Source: Pseudomonadota bacterium
Lineage (GTDB): Bacteria > Pseudomonadota > Gammaproteobacteria > Xanthomonadales > Xanthomonadaceae
Reading direction: 5' to 3'
NCBI GenBank assembly: GCA_023423605.1
Contig: JAFAFF010000066.1
Span: 1-6,907, forward strand
Length of the DNA: 6,907 nt
In this document: positions 1 through 6,907 of the stretch, in pieces
Numbering within the stretch: position 1 is the stretch's first letter
Layout: every line of letters begins with the position of its first letter
Translations under genes and position numbers: made by a program
Notes under the pieces: generated by a model
The model's database searches: none
Seen by the model: only the letters and a program-made list of their open reading frames with translations
Told to the model about the DNA's origin: nothing

Positions 1-572
1 GGCTGGACCTGGTGACGGTCAATGCGGAGATTTCCGAAGCGGACGTGGTGAAGATCAAGGCCGGCATGCCGGTGTACTTCACCACGCTGGGCGATCCGGA
101 CCGCAAGTACCACGCCACGCTGCGGCAGGTGAATCCGGCGCCATCGTCCATCGCCAACGAGAGTTCCTCCAGTTCCAGCAGTTCGTCCAGTTCCAGCTCG
201 AGCAGCGCGGTGTACTACAACGCACTGTTCGACGTGGAAAACCCGGATGGCACGCTGCGCATCGACATGACCGCACAGGTATCGGTGCTGCTGAAGCAGG
301 CCAAGGGGGTATTGACCGTGCCCAGCGTGGCACTGGGCCAGAAGACTCGCGATGGTCAGCAGCTGGTGCGCGTGGTGGGCAACGACGGACAGCCTGAACC
401 GCGCCGGGTGAAGGTCGGCCTCAACAACGGTGCCATCGCGGAGATCGTTTCGGGGCTGCAGGAAGGCGAACGCGTGGTGGTCGGCGAAGGTGGCGCTGCG
501 GCTGCCGGCAACTCATCCAGCCGCGGCCCGGCCATGCGCATGGGCCCGGGCATGGGTGGGCCGCGCCGATGA
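1..572 (+). CDS. macA: MacA-like periplasmic adaptor (membrane fusion protein) of an ABC efflux pump, 3' part
   Basis: This is the C-terminal 189 residues of an adaptor that links the MacB transporter to an outer-membrane channel across the periplasm. The gene enters from the left edge; the first full codon is at position 3, and the signal peptide, hairpin and lipoyl domains lie outside. Visible are the end of the beta-barrel region ([10 protein letters not shown], then [10 protein letters not shown]) and the membrane-proximal domain ([25 protein letters not shown], then a [13 protein letters not shown] motif), all typical of MacA. Fragment residues 54-68 are 15 consecutive serines, placed just before the conserved [10 protein letters not shown] strand, where E. 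coli MacA has a short ordinary loop. The protein ends in a Gly/Met/Arg-rich tail ([12 protein letters not shown]). The stop codon overlaps the macB start (ATGA). The family assignment is firm; the symbol rests on the macB neighbour and on similarity recalled from E. coli MacA. Confidence 0.9.
   Translation, partial: LDLVTVNAEISEADVVKIKAGMPVYFTTLGDPDRKYHATLRQVNPAPSSIANESSSSSSSSSSSSSSSAVYYNALFDVENPDGTLRIDMTAQVSVLLKQAKGVLTVPSVALGQKTRDGQQLVRVVGNDGQPEPRRVKVGLNNGAIAEIVSGLQEGERVVVGEGGAAAAGNSSSRGPAMRMGPGMGGPRR
161..196 (+). repeat. Degenerate 9-bp tandem repeat encoding the MacA poly-serine tract
   Basis: Four consecutive 9-bp units start at 161, 170, 179 and 188: GAGTTCCTC, CAGTTCCAG, CAGTTCGTC and CAGTTCCAG. 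A more diverged continuation follows to 206. Because 9 is a multiple of 3, each unit adds three serines without a frame change. The complete serine run covers 162-206 and uses AGT four times, TCC five, AGC four and TCG twice. The periodicity is seen directly; that the tract arose by unit duplication is inferred. Confidence 0.75.
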
Positions 573-2563
573 ACGCGCCTGTCTCCGGCACTCCATCGGT
601 GATGCCCAGCGACACGCCGGCCCTGTTGCGGCTGCGCGACCTGCGCCGCGAATTTCCCGCCGGTGACGACACCATCGCCGTGCTGCGGGATGTCAACCTG
701 GACATCCATGCCGGTGAAATGGTCGCCATCGTGGGCCAGTCCGGCTCCGGAAAGTCCACCTTGATGAACATCCTCGGCTGCCTGGACCGGCCGACCCGCG
801 GCAGCTACCAGGTGGCCGGCCGGGAAACCGGCAGGATGGGCCCGGACGAGCTTGCCGAGCTGCGCCGTGAACATTTCGGCTTCATCTTCCAGCGTTACCA
901 CCTGCTGGGCGACCTGGACGCACGCGGCAATGTCGAAGTCCCCGCCATCTATGCCGGCAACCCCGGCCAGCAGCGCAGCGCACGCGCCATCCAGCTGCTG
1001 CAGCGGCTGGGCCTAGGCGATCGCATGCAGCACAAGCCCGGGCAGCTGTCGGGCGGACAGCAGCAGCGTGTATCCATCGCGCGCGCGCTGATGAACGGCG
1101 GCGAGGTGATCCTGGCCGATGAACCCACCGGTGCGCTGGATACGCGCTCCGGCGAAGAGGTGATGGGCATTCTTGGAGAACTGCATGCCGAAGGCCACAC
1201 CATCATCATCGTCACCCACGACATGAGCGTGGCCGAGCACGCACAGCGCATCATCGAAATCCGCGACGGCGAGATCATCGCCGACCGCGCCAATCCGGAT
1301 GCCCCGGATTACCGCGCGCAGCGCGCGCCCAGCATCGGCGCCGGCAAGGGCAACAGCTGGCGGGCAGCCCGCGACCGCTTCACCGAAGCTTTCCGCATGG
1401 CCCTGCTGGCGATGAACGCGCACCGCCTGCGTACCTTCCTGACCATGCTCGGCATCATCATCGGCATCGCCTCGGTGGTGTCGGTGGTTGCACTGGGCAA
1501 CGGTTCGCAGCAGCAGATCCTGCAGAACATCAGTTCGCTGGGCACCAACACCATCGATGTCTATCCCGGCCGCGGATTCGGCGACATGCGCTCGGCGCGG
1601 GTGCAGACGCTCAAGGCCAGCGATGCCGATGCGCTGGCGCGCCAGAGCTATGTGGACAGTGCCACGCCGAACGTATCCACCTCGGTGACCGCGCGCTACC
1701 GCAACCTGTCGGCCACCGCGCAGGTCAGCGGCGTCGGCGAACAGTTCTTCCGGGTGAAGGGCGTCAGCCTGGTCAGCGGCAGCTTCTTCGATGCCGACGC
1801 GGTCAAGAACCTGGCCCAGGTGGCGGTCATCGACGAGAACACCAGGACCCAGTTTTTCCCGGACGGCGATCCCGTGGGCCAGGTCATCCTGCTCGGCAAC
1901 GTGCCGGCGCGGGTGGTCGGCGTGGCCAAGCGGCAGAGCTTCGGCTTCGGAGGCAGCACCAGCCTGGGCGTGTGGGTGCCGCATACCACCGCGATGTCGC
2001 GCATGCTCGGCCAGAACTACATCTCCGGCATCACCGTGCGGGTAAAGGACGACACCCCGATGGACGCCGCCCAGGCGGCGATCACCAACGTGCTGACACT
2101 GCGCCACGGCACCGAGGATTTCTTCCTCAGCAACAGCGCGGAGATCCGCGAAACCATCGAACAGACCACGCGTACGATGACCCTGCTGGTGGGGGCGATC
2201 GCAGCCATCGCCCTGCTGGTCGGCGGCATCGGCGTGATGAACATCATGCTGGTATCGGTCACCGAACGTACCCGCGAGATCGGCGTGCGCATGGCGGTCG
2301 GAGCCCGGCAGAGCGACATCCGCCAGCAGTTCCTGATCGAAGCGGTGCTGGTCTGCCTGCTGGGCGGCCTGATCGGCGTGGGTCTTGCGCTTGGCCTGGG
2401 CTGGGCACTGGGCCGGCTGTCCAGCGAGTTCACGGTGGTGTTTTCCACCGCCTCCATCGTCGCTGCGTTCGCCTGTTCCACGCTCATCGGCGTGGCGTTC
2501 GGCTTCCTTCCCGCACGCAGCGCCGCGCAGCTGGATCCAGTGGAGGCATTGGCCCGCGAATGA
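569..2563 (+). CDS. macB: MacB-type ABC exporter: fused ATPase and permease, 664 aa
   Basis: Inner-membrane ABC protein that uses cytoplasmic ATP hydrolysis to drive a periplasmic mechanotransmission cycle, pushing substrates through MacA and an outer-membrane channel. The N-terminal ATPase domain (about residues 18-245) has Walker [10 protein letters not shown] at 56-64, Q-loop Gln108, signature LSGGQ at 160-164, Walker B VILADEP at 180-186 with Glu185, and H-loop His217. All catalytic elements are intact. The first membrane helix is at about 288-309, followed by a large periplasmic domain (about 310-535). Three more helices sit at about 537-561, 590-613 and 624-647. [15 protein letters not shown] at 566-580 is the conserved cytoplasmic coupling segment of the FtsX/MacB permease. 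Length is close to E. coli MacB (648 aa). The start at 569 overlaps the macA stop (ATGA). Met12 at 602 is an alternative that would remove an N-terminal extension relative to E. coli, but it lacks a clear ribosome binding site. Confidence 0.96.
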   Translation: MNAPVSGTPSVMPSDTPALLRLRDLRREFPAGDDTIAVLRDVNLDIHAGEMVAIVGQSGSGKSTLMNILGCLDRPTRGSYQVAGRETGRMGPDELAELRREHFGFIFQRYHLLGDLDARGNVEVPAIYAGNPGQQRSARAIQLLQRLGLGDRMQHKPGQLSGGQQQRVSIARALMNGGEVILADEPTGALDTRSGEEVMGILGELHAEGHTIIIVTHDMSVAEHAQRIIEIRDGEIIADRANPDAPDYRAQRAPSIGAGKGNSWRAARDRFTEAFRMALLAMNAHRLRTFLTMLGIIIGIASVVSVVALGNGSQQQILQNISSLGTNTIDVYPGRGFGDMRSARVQTLKASDADALARQSYVDSATPNVSTSVTARYRNLSATAQVSGVGEQFFRVKGVSLVSGSFFDADAVKNLAQVAVIDENTRTQFFPDGDPVGQVILLGNVPARVVGVAKRQSFGFGGSTSLGVWVPHTTAMSRMLGQNYISGITVRVKDDTPMDAAQAAITNVLTLRHGTEDFFLSNSAEIRETIEQTTRTMTLLVGAIAAIALLVGGIGVMNIMLVSVTERTREIGVRMAVGARQSDIRQQFLIEAVLVCLLGGLIGVGLALGLGWALGRLSSEFTVVFSTASIVAAFACSTLIGVAFGFLPARSAAQLDPVEALARE

Positions 2564-4005
2564 GAATCCCCATGACCCCTGCATGCTTCCGTCCCGCCCG
2601 CCTGCTGCTGAGTGGCGCCCTGCTCGCGGCGCTGGCCGGCTGCGCTACGGCCGGCAGCTATCCCGTAGAGGCCGCCGCGGTCCCTTCCACCTATGGCGCC
2701 GGCAGTTCCAGCCTGGGCGTTGCCGATACCGCACCGGTGAGTGGACTGGACCAGCCACGTGTCGATGTACGCGATGACGCGTGGTGGAGCGGCTTTGGCG
2801 ATGCCCGCCTGGACAGGCTGGTCCTGCGCGTGCTGGAAGCCAACAACGATCTGGCCGTGGCTGGCCTCAACGTGCAGAAAGCGCGCCTGCAGGCCGGCCT
2901 GGCTGGCAATGCGCTGTGGCCGAACCCCGAGCTTTCGGCCATCAGCGGCAGAACCTCGCGTGCCATCGACCGCAGCGACGACTGGCAGCGGTCGGATTAC
3001 ACCACCGGGATTTCGTTGTCCTGGGAAGTGGATCTGTGGGGAAAGCTGCGCACGCAGCGCGACATGGCCGTGTGGTCGGCCCAGGCCAGTGAGGAGGATC
3101 GCCAGAACACCGCGCTGGTCGCCATTGGCGATGCGGTCAATTATTACTGGAATCTTGCCTACCTCAACCAGTCCGTCGATGCAGGCAACGCCAACCTGGC
3201 ACGGCTGCAGCGCACGCTTGAACTGGTGCAGGCGCGTTTCGATGCCGGTGCAGCCTCCGGCATGGAAGTCCGCCAGGCACGTCAGAGCCTGGAGGCGCAG
3301 CGATCGGCGCAATCAGCGCTGGAACAGCAACGCGTGGAAACACGCAACGCACTGACCGTACTGCTGGATGGCCAACCGTGGCCACAGACAGACGAGCCGC
3401 AGAGTCTGGCCGGTGCGGTGAGTCCTGCACTGGCTGCCGGCCTGCCGGCCGACCTGCTGGCCCGTCGCCCGGACCTGCGTGCGGCGGAACTGCGGCTGCG
3501 CAACAGCCTGAAGCAGATCCATGTCACCGCCACCAGTTACTACCCCACGCTGACCCTGACCGGCGGCGTGAATACCGGCGGCCCCAGCCTGGGGGATGTG
3601 CTGCGCAATCCAGTGGCCACGCTGGGTGCCGGGCTCGGCCTGCCGTTCCTCAACCTGCAGCGCGTGCAACTGGAAACGGATGTCGCCGGCACGGATTACC
3701 AGATCGCGGCGACCAGCTTCCGCAAGACGCTGTACACGGCATTGTCGGAAGTGGACAACGCGCTGTCCGCGCGCGAGCAGCTGGCGATCCAGGTGGCCGC
3801 TTCGCAGGCTTCGTTCGATGAGGCCGTCGCGGTGGAACGCGCCGAGGAGGTGCGTTATCGGGTAGGTGCCACCGGCCTGCGCGACTGGCTGCTGGCGCAG
3901 CAGACGCGGCGTGATGCCGAACTGTCCCTGGCCCGTGTACGACGCGATCAGCTGGCCAACGACGTGACCCTGTTCAAGGCACTCGGCGGGTCAGCGAACA
4001 GGTAA
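2560..4005 (+). CDS. Outer-membrane efflux channel lipoprotein, NodT/TolC-like family, 481 aa
   Basis: Outer-membrane factor that would form the trimeric exit duct of the MacAB pump. The N-terminus is a lipoprotein signal: a basic stretch, the hydrophobic run [13 protein letters not shown], and lipobox LAGC with Cys28 as the predicted lipidated residue. Two repeated outer-membrane efflux domains follow (about 75-270 and 290-475). Recognisable family motifs are [10 protein letters not shown] (155-164), the interdomain [13 protein letters not shown] (294-306), [10 protein letters not shown] (327-336) and [12 protein letters not shown] (391-402). Length fits the family, usually about 450-500 aa. 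The start at 2560 overlaps the macB stop in an ATGA, matching the macA-macB junction, with GGAGG at 2542-2546 upstream at a rather long distance. ATG 2572 (477 aa) is the alternative and keeps the lipobox. The matching gene in S. maltophilia is called macC; I leave the symbol open. The stop codon TAA lies inside the GTAA head of the REP-like hairpin that follows. Confidence 0.93.
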   Translation: MRIPMTPACFRPARLLLSGALLAALAGCATAGSYPVEAAAVPSTYGAGSSSLGVADTAPVSGLDQPRVDVRDDAWWSGFGDARLDRLVLRVLEANNDLAVAGLNVQKARLQAGLAGNALWPNPELSAISGRTSRAIDRSDDWQRSDYTTGISLSWEVDLWGKLRTQRDMAVWSAQASEEDRQNTALVAIGDAVNYYWNLAYLNQSVDAGNANLARLQRTLELVQARFDAGAASGMEVRQARQSLEAQRSAQSALEQQRVETRNALTVLLDGQPWPQTDEPQSLAGAVSPALAAGLPADLLARRPDLRAAELRLRNSLKQIHVTATSYYPTLTLTGGVNTGGPSLGDVLRNPVATLGAGLGLPFLNLQRVQLETDVAGTDYQIAATSFRKTLYTALSEVDNALSAREQLAIQVAASQASFDEAVAVERAEEVRYRVGATGLRDWLLAQQTRRDAELSLARVRRDQLANDVTLFKALGGSANR

Positions 4006-4024
4006 AGCCGGGCTCTGCCCGGCT
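4002..4024 (+). repeat. REP/SMAG-like stem-loop, unit 1
   Basis: A GTAA head (4002-4005) is followed by a perfect 8-bp stem, AGCCGGGC (4006-4013) and GCCCGGCT (4017-4024), closed by the loop TCT. The layout matches the GTAG-headed short palindromes of Stenotrophomonas (SMAG elements), with the head changed from GTAG to GTAA and doubling as the stop codon of the outer-membrane factor gene. Read on the - strand, the hairpin is followed by CTTTACC, a weak U-run, so it might help to end rlmB transcripts. Assignment to the SMAG family is from memory of its described shape. Confidence 0.7.
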
Positions 4025-4039
4025 GATGCTTCAACGCGC

Positions 4040-4062
4040 AGCGGGGCAGAGCCCCGCTCTAC
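4040..4062 (-). repeat. REP/SMAG-like stem-loop, unit 2 (inverted)
   Basis: On the - strand this reads GTAG (4062-4059), then a perfect 8-bp stem AGCGGGGC and GCCCCGCT around the loop TCT. On the + strand the arms are 4040-4047 and 4051-4058. It is the inverted partner of the unit at 4002-4024, 15 bases away, giving the REP-dimer arrangement. The two stems match at 17 of 19 positions, and the two differences form one swapped base pair. Neither strand shows a clear U-tract directly after this hairpin, so classical terminator activity is uncertain. The pair may still act as a bidirectional transcription or RNA-decay barrier between the convergent genes. Confidence 0.75.
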
Positions 4063-4074
4063 CACCCGTCCGCA

Positions 4075-4818
4075 TCAACCGCGCTGGCGGACCGCCTCGA
4101 ACAGGCTCACGCCAGCGGCGACGGACACGTTCAGGCTTTCGATCTCACCCGGCATCGGAATCTTTACCAGGCCATCGCAGTTCTCGCGTGTGAGCCGACG
4201 CAGGCCATCGGCCTCGCCCCCCAGGACCAGTGCGATGTTGCCCTTCAGGTCCAGATCGTACAGCGACGCGGTGGCTTCACCGGCCAGGCCATAGATCCAT
4301 ACGCCCAGCTTCTGCAGGTCCTTCAGGCAGCGCGACAGATTGGTCACCGCCACCACCGGAATGCGGTCTGCGGCACCGGCCGAGGTCTTGCGCACGGTTG
4401 CATTCACCGTGGCCGATTTGTCCTTGGGAATGATCACCGCCGTGGCGCCGGCCGCGGCGGCGCTGCGCAGGCAGGCACCCAGGTTGTGGGGGTCCTGCAC
4501 TTCATCGAGCACCAGCAGCAGGGCCGCGCCCCCGGCGGCCTCGACCAGTCCCTGCAGCTCGTTCTCGCCATAGGTGCGCGCAGCCTGGTAACGCGCCGCC
4601 ACGCCCTGGTGGCGCACCGAGCCACCAACGCCGTCCAGTGCCTGGCTGTTGACCTTGCGCACGTCGATGCCCTTGCGGCGTGCATTCTCCTCGATCTCGG
4701 TCAGCCGCGGATTCTTCGCCCCGGCTTCCACCAGGACCTCGCGGACGTTCTCGGCGTCGTTCTCGATGGAGGAGGCGACGGCGTTGACGCCGACGATCCA
4801 CTGGCTGTTCTTGCTCAT
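4075..4818 (-). CDS. rlmB: 23S rRNA (guanosine-2'-O-)-methyltransferase RlmB, SpoU family, 247 aa
   Basis: SAM-dependent enzyme that methylates the 2'-OH of G2251 (E. coli numbering) in the peptidyl-transferase P-loop of 23S rRNA. The N-terminal substrate-binding domain begins with WIVGVNAV (7-14), typical of RlmB/TrmH-group enzymes. The C-terminal SPOUT knot domain shows all three SpoU motifs: LDEVQDPHNLGACLR (104-118, with Asn112 and Arg118), ALVLGGEADGL (196-206) and IPMPGEIESLNVSVAAG (220-236, with Asn230). Length is close to the 243-residue E. coli protein. I chose Met at 4818 because MSKNSQWIVG aligns with the family N-terminus. An in-frame ATG at 4848 would add ten residues without family support, and neither start has a visible Shine-Dalgarno sequence. 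The gene is last in the leftward group behind rnr and the GFA gene and converges on the efflux operon. Confidence 0.95.
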   Translation of the reverse strand: MSKNSQWIVGVNAVASSIENDAENVREVLVEAGAKNPRLTEIEENARRKGIDVRKVNSQALDGVGGSVRHQGVAARYQAARTYGENELQGLVEAAGGAALLLVLDEVQDPHNLGACLRSAAAAGATAVIIPKDKSATVNATVRKTSAGAADRIPVVAVTNLSRCLKDLQKLGVWIYGLAGEATASLYDLDLKGNIALVLGGEADGLRRLTRENCDGLVKIPMPGEIESLNVSVAAGVSLFEAVRQRG

Positions 4819-4953
4819 GCAGGGCGTGACCGGATAGGGGGTGCCCATGTTAGAGCATCGGCGCGTCGCCCGCCCGGTGCCGCGAGACCACCGCCGGTCG
4901 CCCGGAGGGAGCCGCCGCGCCGGCGGGCACAGGCCATCAGGGCCCGTCGCCGG
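4819..4953. other. GC-rich gap between the GFA gene and rlmB
   Basis: These 135 bases separate the GFA stop codon from the chosen rlmB start. They are strongly GC-rich, and the only structure I find is a weak 5-bp inverted repeat of the CCGCC/GGCGG kind, which is common by chance at this composition. I see no convincing -35/-10 pair, ribosome binding site, tRNA or small ORF. An rlmB promoter could lie here but is not readable by eye. Confidence 0.4.
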
Positions 4954-5436
4954 TCATCGACTCTGCGGCGGCCAATGCGGCGTGGGATGGTCGGGATGCT
5001 GGTGCGACACGATCCGCGCCAGGAACCCGCTGGCCTGGATGTCCTCTTCCGTCCGCGTGGCCGGCAGCGTAGCCAGCGTATCGACGAACGGCAGCTTCGC
5101 CTCCGTGCCGTACTGCCGGTCCGGCGGCAACCGCTCGGGCTGGTCGAAGGCCCCGGCCGCTATCGCCATGCCATCGGGCGCTTCATAGGTGAGTGGCGTG
5201 CCGCAGTCGCCGCAGAAGCCACGACGTACCAAGTTGGAGGACTGGAAGTATTTCGGCTCGCCGCGCATCCACGCGAACTGCGCGCCGCGTACCGACACCA
5301 GCGGCGCGTAATACCCACCGAAGGCTTTCTGGCACATGCGGCAATGACAGATGGAACTGTCGCGCAGCTCGCCGCGGACTTCGAAGCGGATGGCGCCGCA
5401 CTGGCAGCCACCGTGATACTCGGATTGCCCCTGCAT
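4954..5436 (-). CDS. GFA-family (glutathione-dependent formaldehyde-activating-like) zinc-binding protein, 160 aa
   Basis: Small cytoplasmic protein of the GFA/CENP-V fold. The zinc-ligand pattern is complete: GGCQCGAIRFEV with Cys11 and Cys13, CHCRMCQKAFG with Cys30, Cys32 and Cys35, and FCGDCGTPLTYE with Cys75 and Cys78. In the founding member (Gfa of Paracoccus) these cysteines hold two zincs, and the enzyme was proposed to speed condensation of formaldehyde with glutathione. Most relatives, including this one, have no proven reaction, so I do not infer formaldehyde metabolism. The C-terminus is rich in His and Pro (HQHPDHPTPHW, 145-155). The start is supported by a strong ribosome binding site just upstream. 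The gene lies between rnr and rlmB on the same strand, 103 bases after the rnr stop codon. No glutathione or formaldehyde gene is visible nearby. Confidence 0.92.
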   Translation of the reverse strand: MQGQSEYHGGCQCGAIRFEVRGELRDSSICHCRMCQKAFGGYYAPLVSVRGAQFAWMRGEPKYFQSSNLVRRGFCGDCGTPLTYEAPDGMAIAAGAFDQPERLPPDRQYGTEAKLPFVDTLATLPATRTEEDIQASGFLARIVSHQHPDHPTPHWPPQSR

Positions 5437-5440
5437 GCTT

Positions 5441-5447
5441 TCCTCCC
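5441..5447 (-). promoter_or_regulatory. Shine-Dalgarno site of the GFA gene
   Basis: On the - strand GGGAGGA lies four bases (AAGC) before the ATG at 5436. This is the clearest ribosome binding site in the window and fixes the GFA start. It also suggests independent translation initiation rather than coupling to rnr. Confidence 0.8.
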
Positions 5448-5495
5448 GGGTAGTGCCGGTCGCTGGCCGGCGACTTCACATGGTTCCCGAATCCC

Positions 5496-5524
5496 CGCAA
5501 TGCCGGGGAACGCCCGGCATTGCG
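5496..5524 (-). other. Strong 12-bp hairpin between rnr and the GFA gene
   Basis: CGCAATGCCGGG (5496-5507) pairs perfectly with CCCGGCATTGCG (5513-5524) around a five-base loop. The hairpin begins 15 bases after the rnr stop codon in the direction of transcription. No U-tract follows on either strand, so it is not a classical intrinsic terminator. It could act as an mRNA 3'-end stabiliser, a partial terminator or an attenuator between rnr and GFA. The structure is seen; the role is inferred. Confidence 0.65.
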
Positions 5525-5539
5525 CGATCCTCTGCTGGA

Positions 5540-6907
5540 TCAATACTTCTTCTTGCTGCGCCGGGCCGGCGTGCCACGTTCCGGCAACGGGGCCAGGCCG
5601 GCGCCCTCTTCTTCCTCGCCCTTGTGCTCGACCATGCGGAAATCGATCTTGCGCTCTTCCATGCTGGCCTTCAGCACCAGGATGCGCACGCTGTCGCCCA
5701 GGCGGTAACTGGTGCCGCGGCGCTCCCCACTGAGCGTCTTGCGTACCGCATCGAACCGGTAGTAGTCGTGCGGCAGCTGGGTGACATGCACCAGCCCCTG
5801 CACCTTGGAGTCGTTCAGTTCGACGAACAGGCCGAAGCTGGTCACGCCGCTGATCACGCCATCGAACTGCCCGCCCACGTGCTTTTCCATCCAGGCCGCG
5901 CGGTAACGTTCGTCCACCTCACGCTCGGCCTCGTCGGCACGACGCTCGCGTTCGGAACACTGCAGCGCCAGCGCGGCCATTTCGCGCGCGGTATAGGTGA
6001 ATTTATCCAGGCGCGCGCCGCTCAGGGCATGCTTGATGGCACGGTGTACCAGGAGGTCCGGATAACGGCGGATGGGCGAGGTGAAGTGCGCATAGGCGTC
6101 CAGCGCCAGCCCGAAGTGACCGGCATTGTCCGGGCTGTACACCGCCATGCTCTGGCTGCGCAGCAGCACCGATTCCAGCAGAGCGGCGTCCGGACGATCG
6201 CGGATCTTCTTCAGCAGCTTCGTGTAGTCGCCCGGCTGCACCTTGGCCCATGGCGGCAGGCTCAGCTTGAATTCCTTCAGGAATTCCAGCAGGTCGGCAT
6301 ATTTGCTTTCCGGCGGCTTTTCATGGATGCGGTAGGGCGCCGGCACGTGCTGCGCCAGCAGGTAGCGCGCCGCTTCCACGTTGGCGGCGATCATGCATTC
6401 CTCGATCAGCTTGTGCGCATCGTTGCGGACCAGCATGCCGGCCTGGGTGACTTCACCGCGGTTGTCCAGCACGAAACGCACTTCGCTGGTTTCGAACTCG
6501 ATGGCGCCACGCCGCGTGCGTGCCCTGGACAGCACCTGGTACAGCTGGTGGAGACGTTGTACCTGCGGCAGCACGGGCGCGATGGCCGCCTTCGCCGCGG
6601 CATCGTCTTCGCCCACCGCCTGCCATACCTGCGTATAGGTCAGCCGGGCATGGGAATTCATCACCGCTTCGTAGAAACGCGAACCGCTCACCTGGCCGTC
6701 GCGGTCCACCTGCATGTCGCAGACAAAGCACATGCGGTCAACCTTCGGCATCAGCGAACAGATGCCGTTGGACAGCGTTTCCGGCAGCATCGGCACCACG
6801 AAACCCGGGAAGTACACCGACGTGGCGCGCTTCTGCGCCTCCTCGTCCAGCGGCGTGCCGGGGCGCACATAGTTGGACACATCGGCGATGGCCACCACCA
6901 GCCGGAA
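5540..6907 (-). CDS. rnr: Ribonuclease R, 3' part (C-terminal 455 aa)
   Basis: Processive 3'-to-5' exoribonuclease that degrades structured RNA and takes part in rRNA and tmRNA quality control. The gene runs off the right edge; its start, the cold-shock domains and the catalytic aspartate cluster lie outside the window. Counting from the Met at 6898, visible parts are VAIADVSNYVRPGTPLDEEA (2-21) and YFPGFVVPMLPETLSNGICS (29-48) of the RNB domain, the strongly conserved HFTSPIRRYPDLLVHR (271-286) with the paired arginines, and a C-terminal S1 domain (about 343-423, with GVTSFGLFVEL at 351-361). A short tail goes from acidic (GEEEEG) to basic (RRSKKKY). The tail is much shorter than the lysine-rich extension of E. 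coli RNase R. The linked rlmB supports RNase R over the related RNase II. Confidence 0.95.
   Translation of the reverse strand, partial: FRLVVAIADVSNYVRPGTPLDEEAQKRATSVYFPGFVVPMLPETLSNGICSLMPKVDRMCFVCDMQVDRDGQVSGSRFYEAVMNSHARLTYTQVWQAVGEDDAAAKAAIAPVLPQVQRLHQLYQVLSRARTRRGAIEFETSEVRFVLDNRGEVTQAGMLVRNDAHKLIEECMIAANVEAARYLLAQHVPAPYRIHEKPPESKYADLLEFLKEFKLSLPPWAKVQPGDYTKLLKKIRDRPDAALLESVLLRSQSMAVYSPDNAGHFGLALDAYAHFTSPIRRYPDLLVHRAIKHALSGARLDKFTYTAREMAALALQCSERERRADEAEREVDERYRAAWMEKHVGGQFDGVISGVTSFGLFVELNDSKVQGLVHVTQLPHDYYRFDAVRKTLSGERRGTSYRLGDSVRILVLKASMEERKIDFRMVEHKGEEEEGAGLAPLPERGTPARRSKKKY

Noticed and set aside
162..206. Serine run as a frameshift or sequencing error
   Set aside because: The reading frame enters and leaves the run in register with conserved MacA sequence, and the codons are varied, not a homopolymer.
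1972..2559. Upstream extension of the outer-membrane factor reading frame into macB
   Set aside because: The extension overlaps coding sequence of macB and reads as an unstructured Arg/His/Pro-rich peptide; the lipoprotein signal places the real start at 2560 or 2572.
1013..2584. Long open frame of 523 codons antisense to macB
   Set aside because: It lies wholly opposite a gene with intact ABC motifs, its translation is His/Ala/Asp-rich low-complexity sequence without a recognisable domain, and long antisense frames are expected at this GC content.
4006..4058. Small CRISPR array or classical intrinsic terminator
   Set aside because: There are only two inverted units with a 15-base gap, so there is no array. 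No proper U-tract follows on the + strand, and only a weak TTT follows on the - strand.
4819..4848. Ten-residue N-terminal extension of RlmB from ATG 4848
   Set aside because: Family members begin at the MSK...WIVGVNAV segment, and no ribosome binding site supports the upstream ATG.
4486..5733. Open frame of 415 codons on the + strand over rlmB, the GFA gene and the end of rnr
   Set aside because: It runs opposite three well-supported genes and shows no domain or plausible ribosome binding site; it is an antisense shadow.
1..6907. tRNA, rRNA, insertion sequence, prophage, defence or otherwise novel system
   Set aside because: The window is filled by recognisable housekeeping and efflux genes; no transposase, integrase, target duplication, RNA gene or unknown multi-gene cassette is visible.

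Overview
The window looks like a chromosomal segment of a GC-rich gammaproteobacterium of the Xanthomonadaceae, most likely Stenotrophomonas or a close relative. This is an inference from three things: the GC-rich codon use, the character of the MacB, RlmB and RNase R proteins, and a pair of short stem-loops that start with GTAG or GTAA and resemble the SMAG-type REP elements described in Stenotrophomonas maltophilia. No database search was possible.

Layout. Positions 1-4005 on the + strand hold a tightly packed tripartite efflux operon: the 3' end of a macA-like periplasmic adaptor gene, a complete macB ABC transporter gene, and a NodT-type outer-membrane factor lipoprotein gene. Both junctions are ATGA overlaps, so the three parts of the pump are probably translationally coupled. 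Together the proteins would form an ATP-driven channel across the inner membrane, periplasm and outer membrane. An operon of this composition is known in S. maltophilia as macABC. The substrate cannot be read from sequence.

Positions 4006-4074 form a short gap between convergent genes, almost filled by two inverted REP-like hairpins.

Positions 4075-6907 on the - strand hold, in transcription order from right to left, rnr (RNase R, 3' part only), a GFA-family zinc-binding protein gene, and rlmB (23S rRNA 2'-O-methyltransferase). rnr and rlmB are direct neighbours in E. coli and both serve RNA metabolism; here a GFA gene sits between them. The rnr-GFA gap (5437-5539) carries a strong 12-bp hairpin. 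The GFA-rlmB gap (4819-4953) is GC-rich with nothing clearly recognisable.

This is mostly ordinary core-genome content and I see no new defence, mobile or RNA system. The points that merit a second look are a 15-serine tract in MacA encoded by a degenerate 9-bp repeat, the REP pair whose two copies differ by a compensatory base-pair swap, the hairpin behind rnr, and the GFA insertion between rnr and rlmB.
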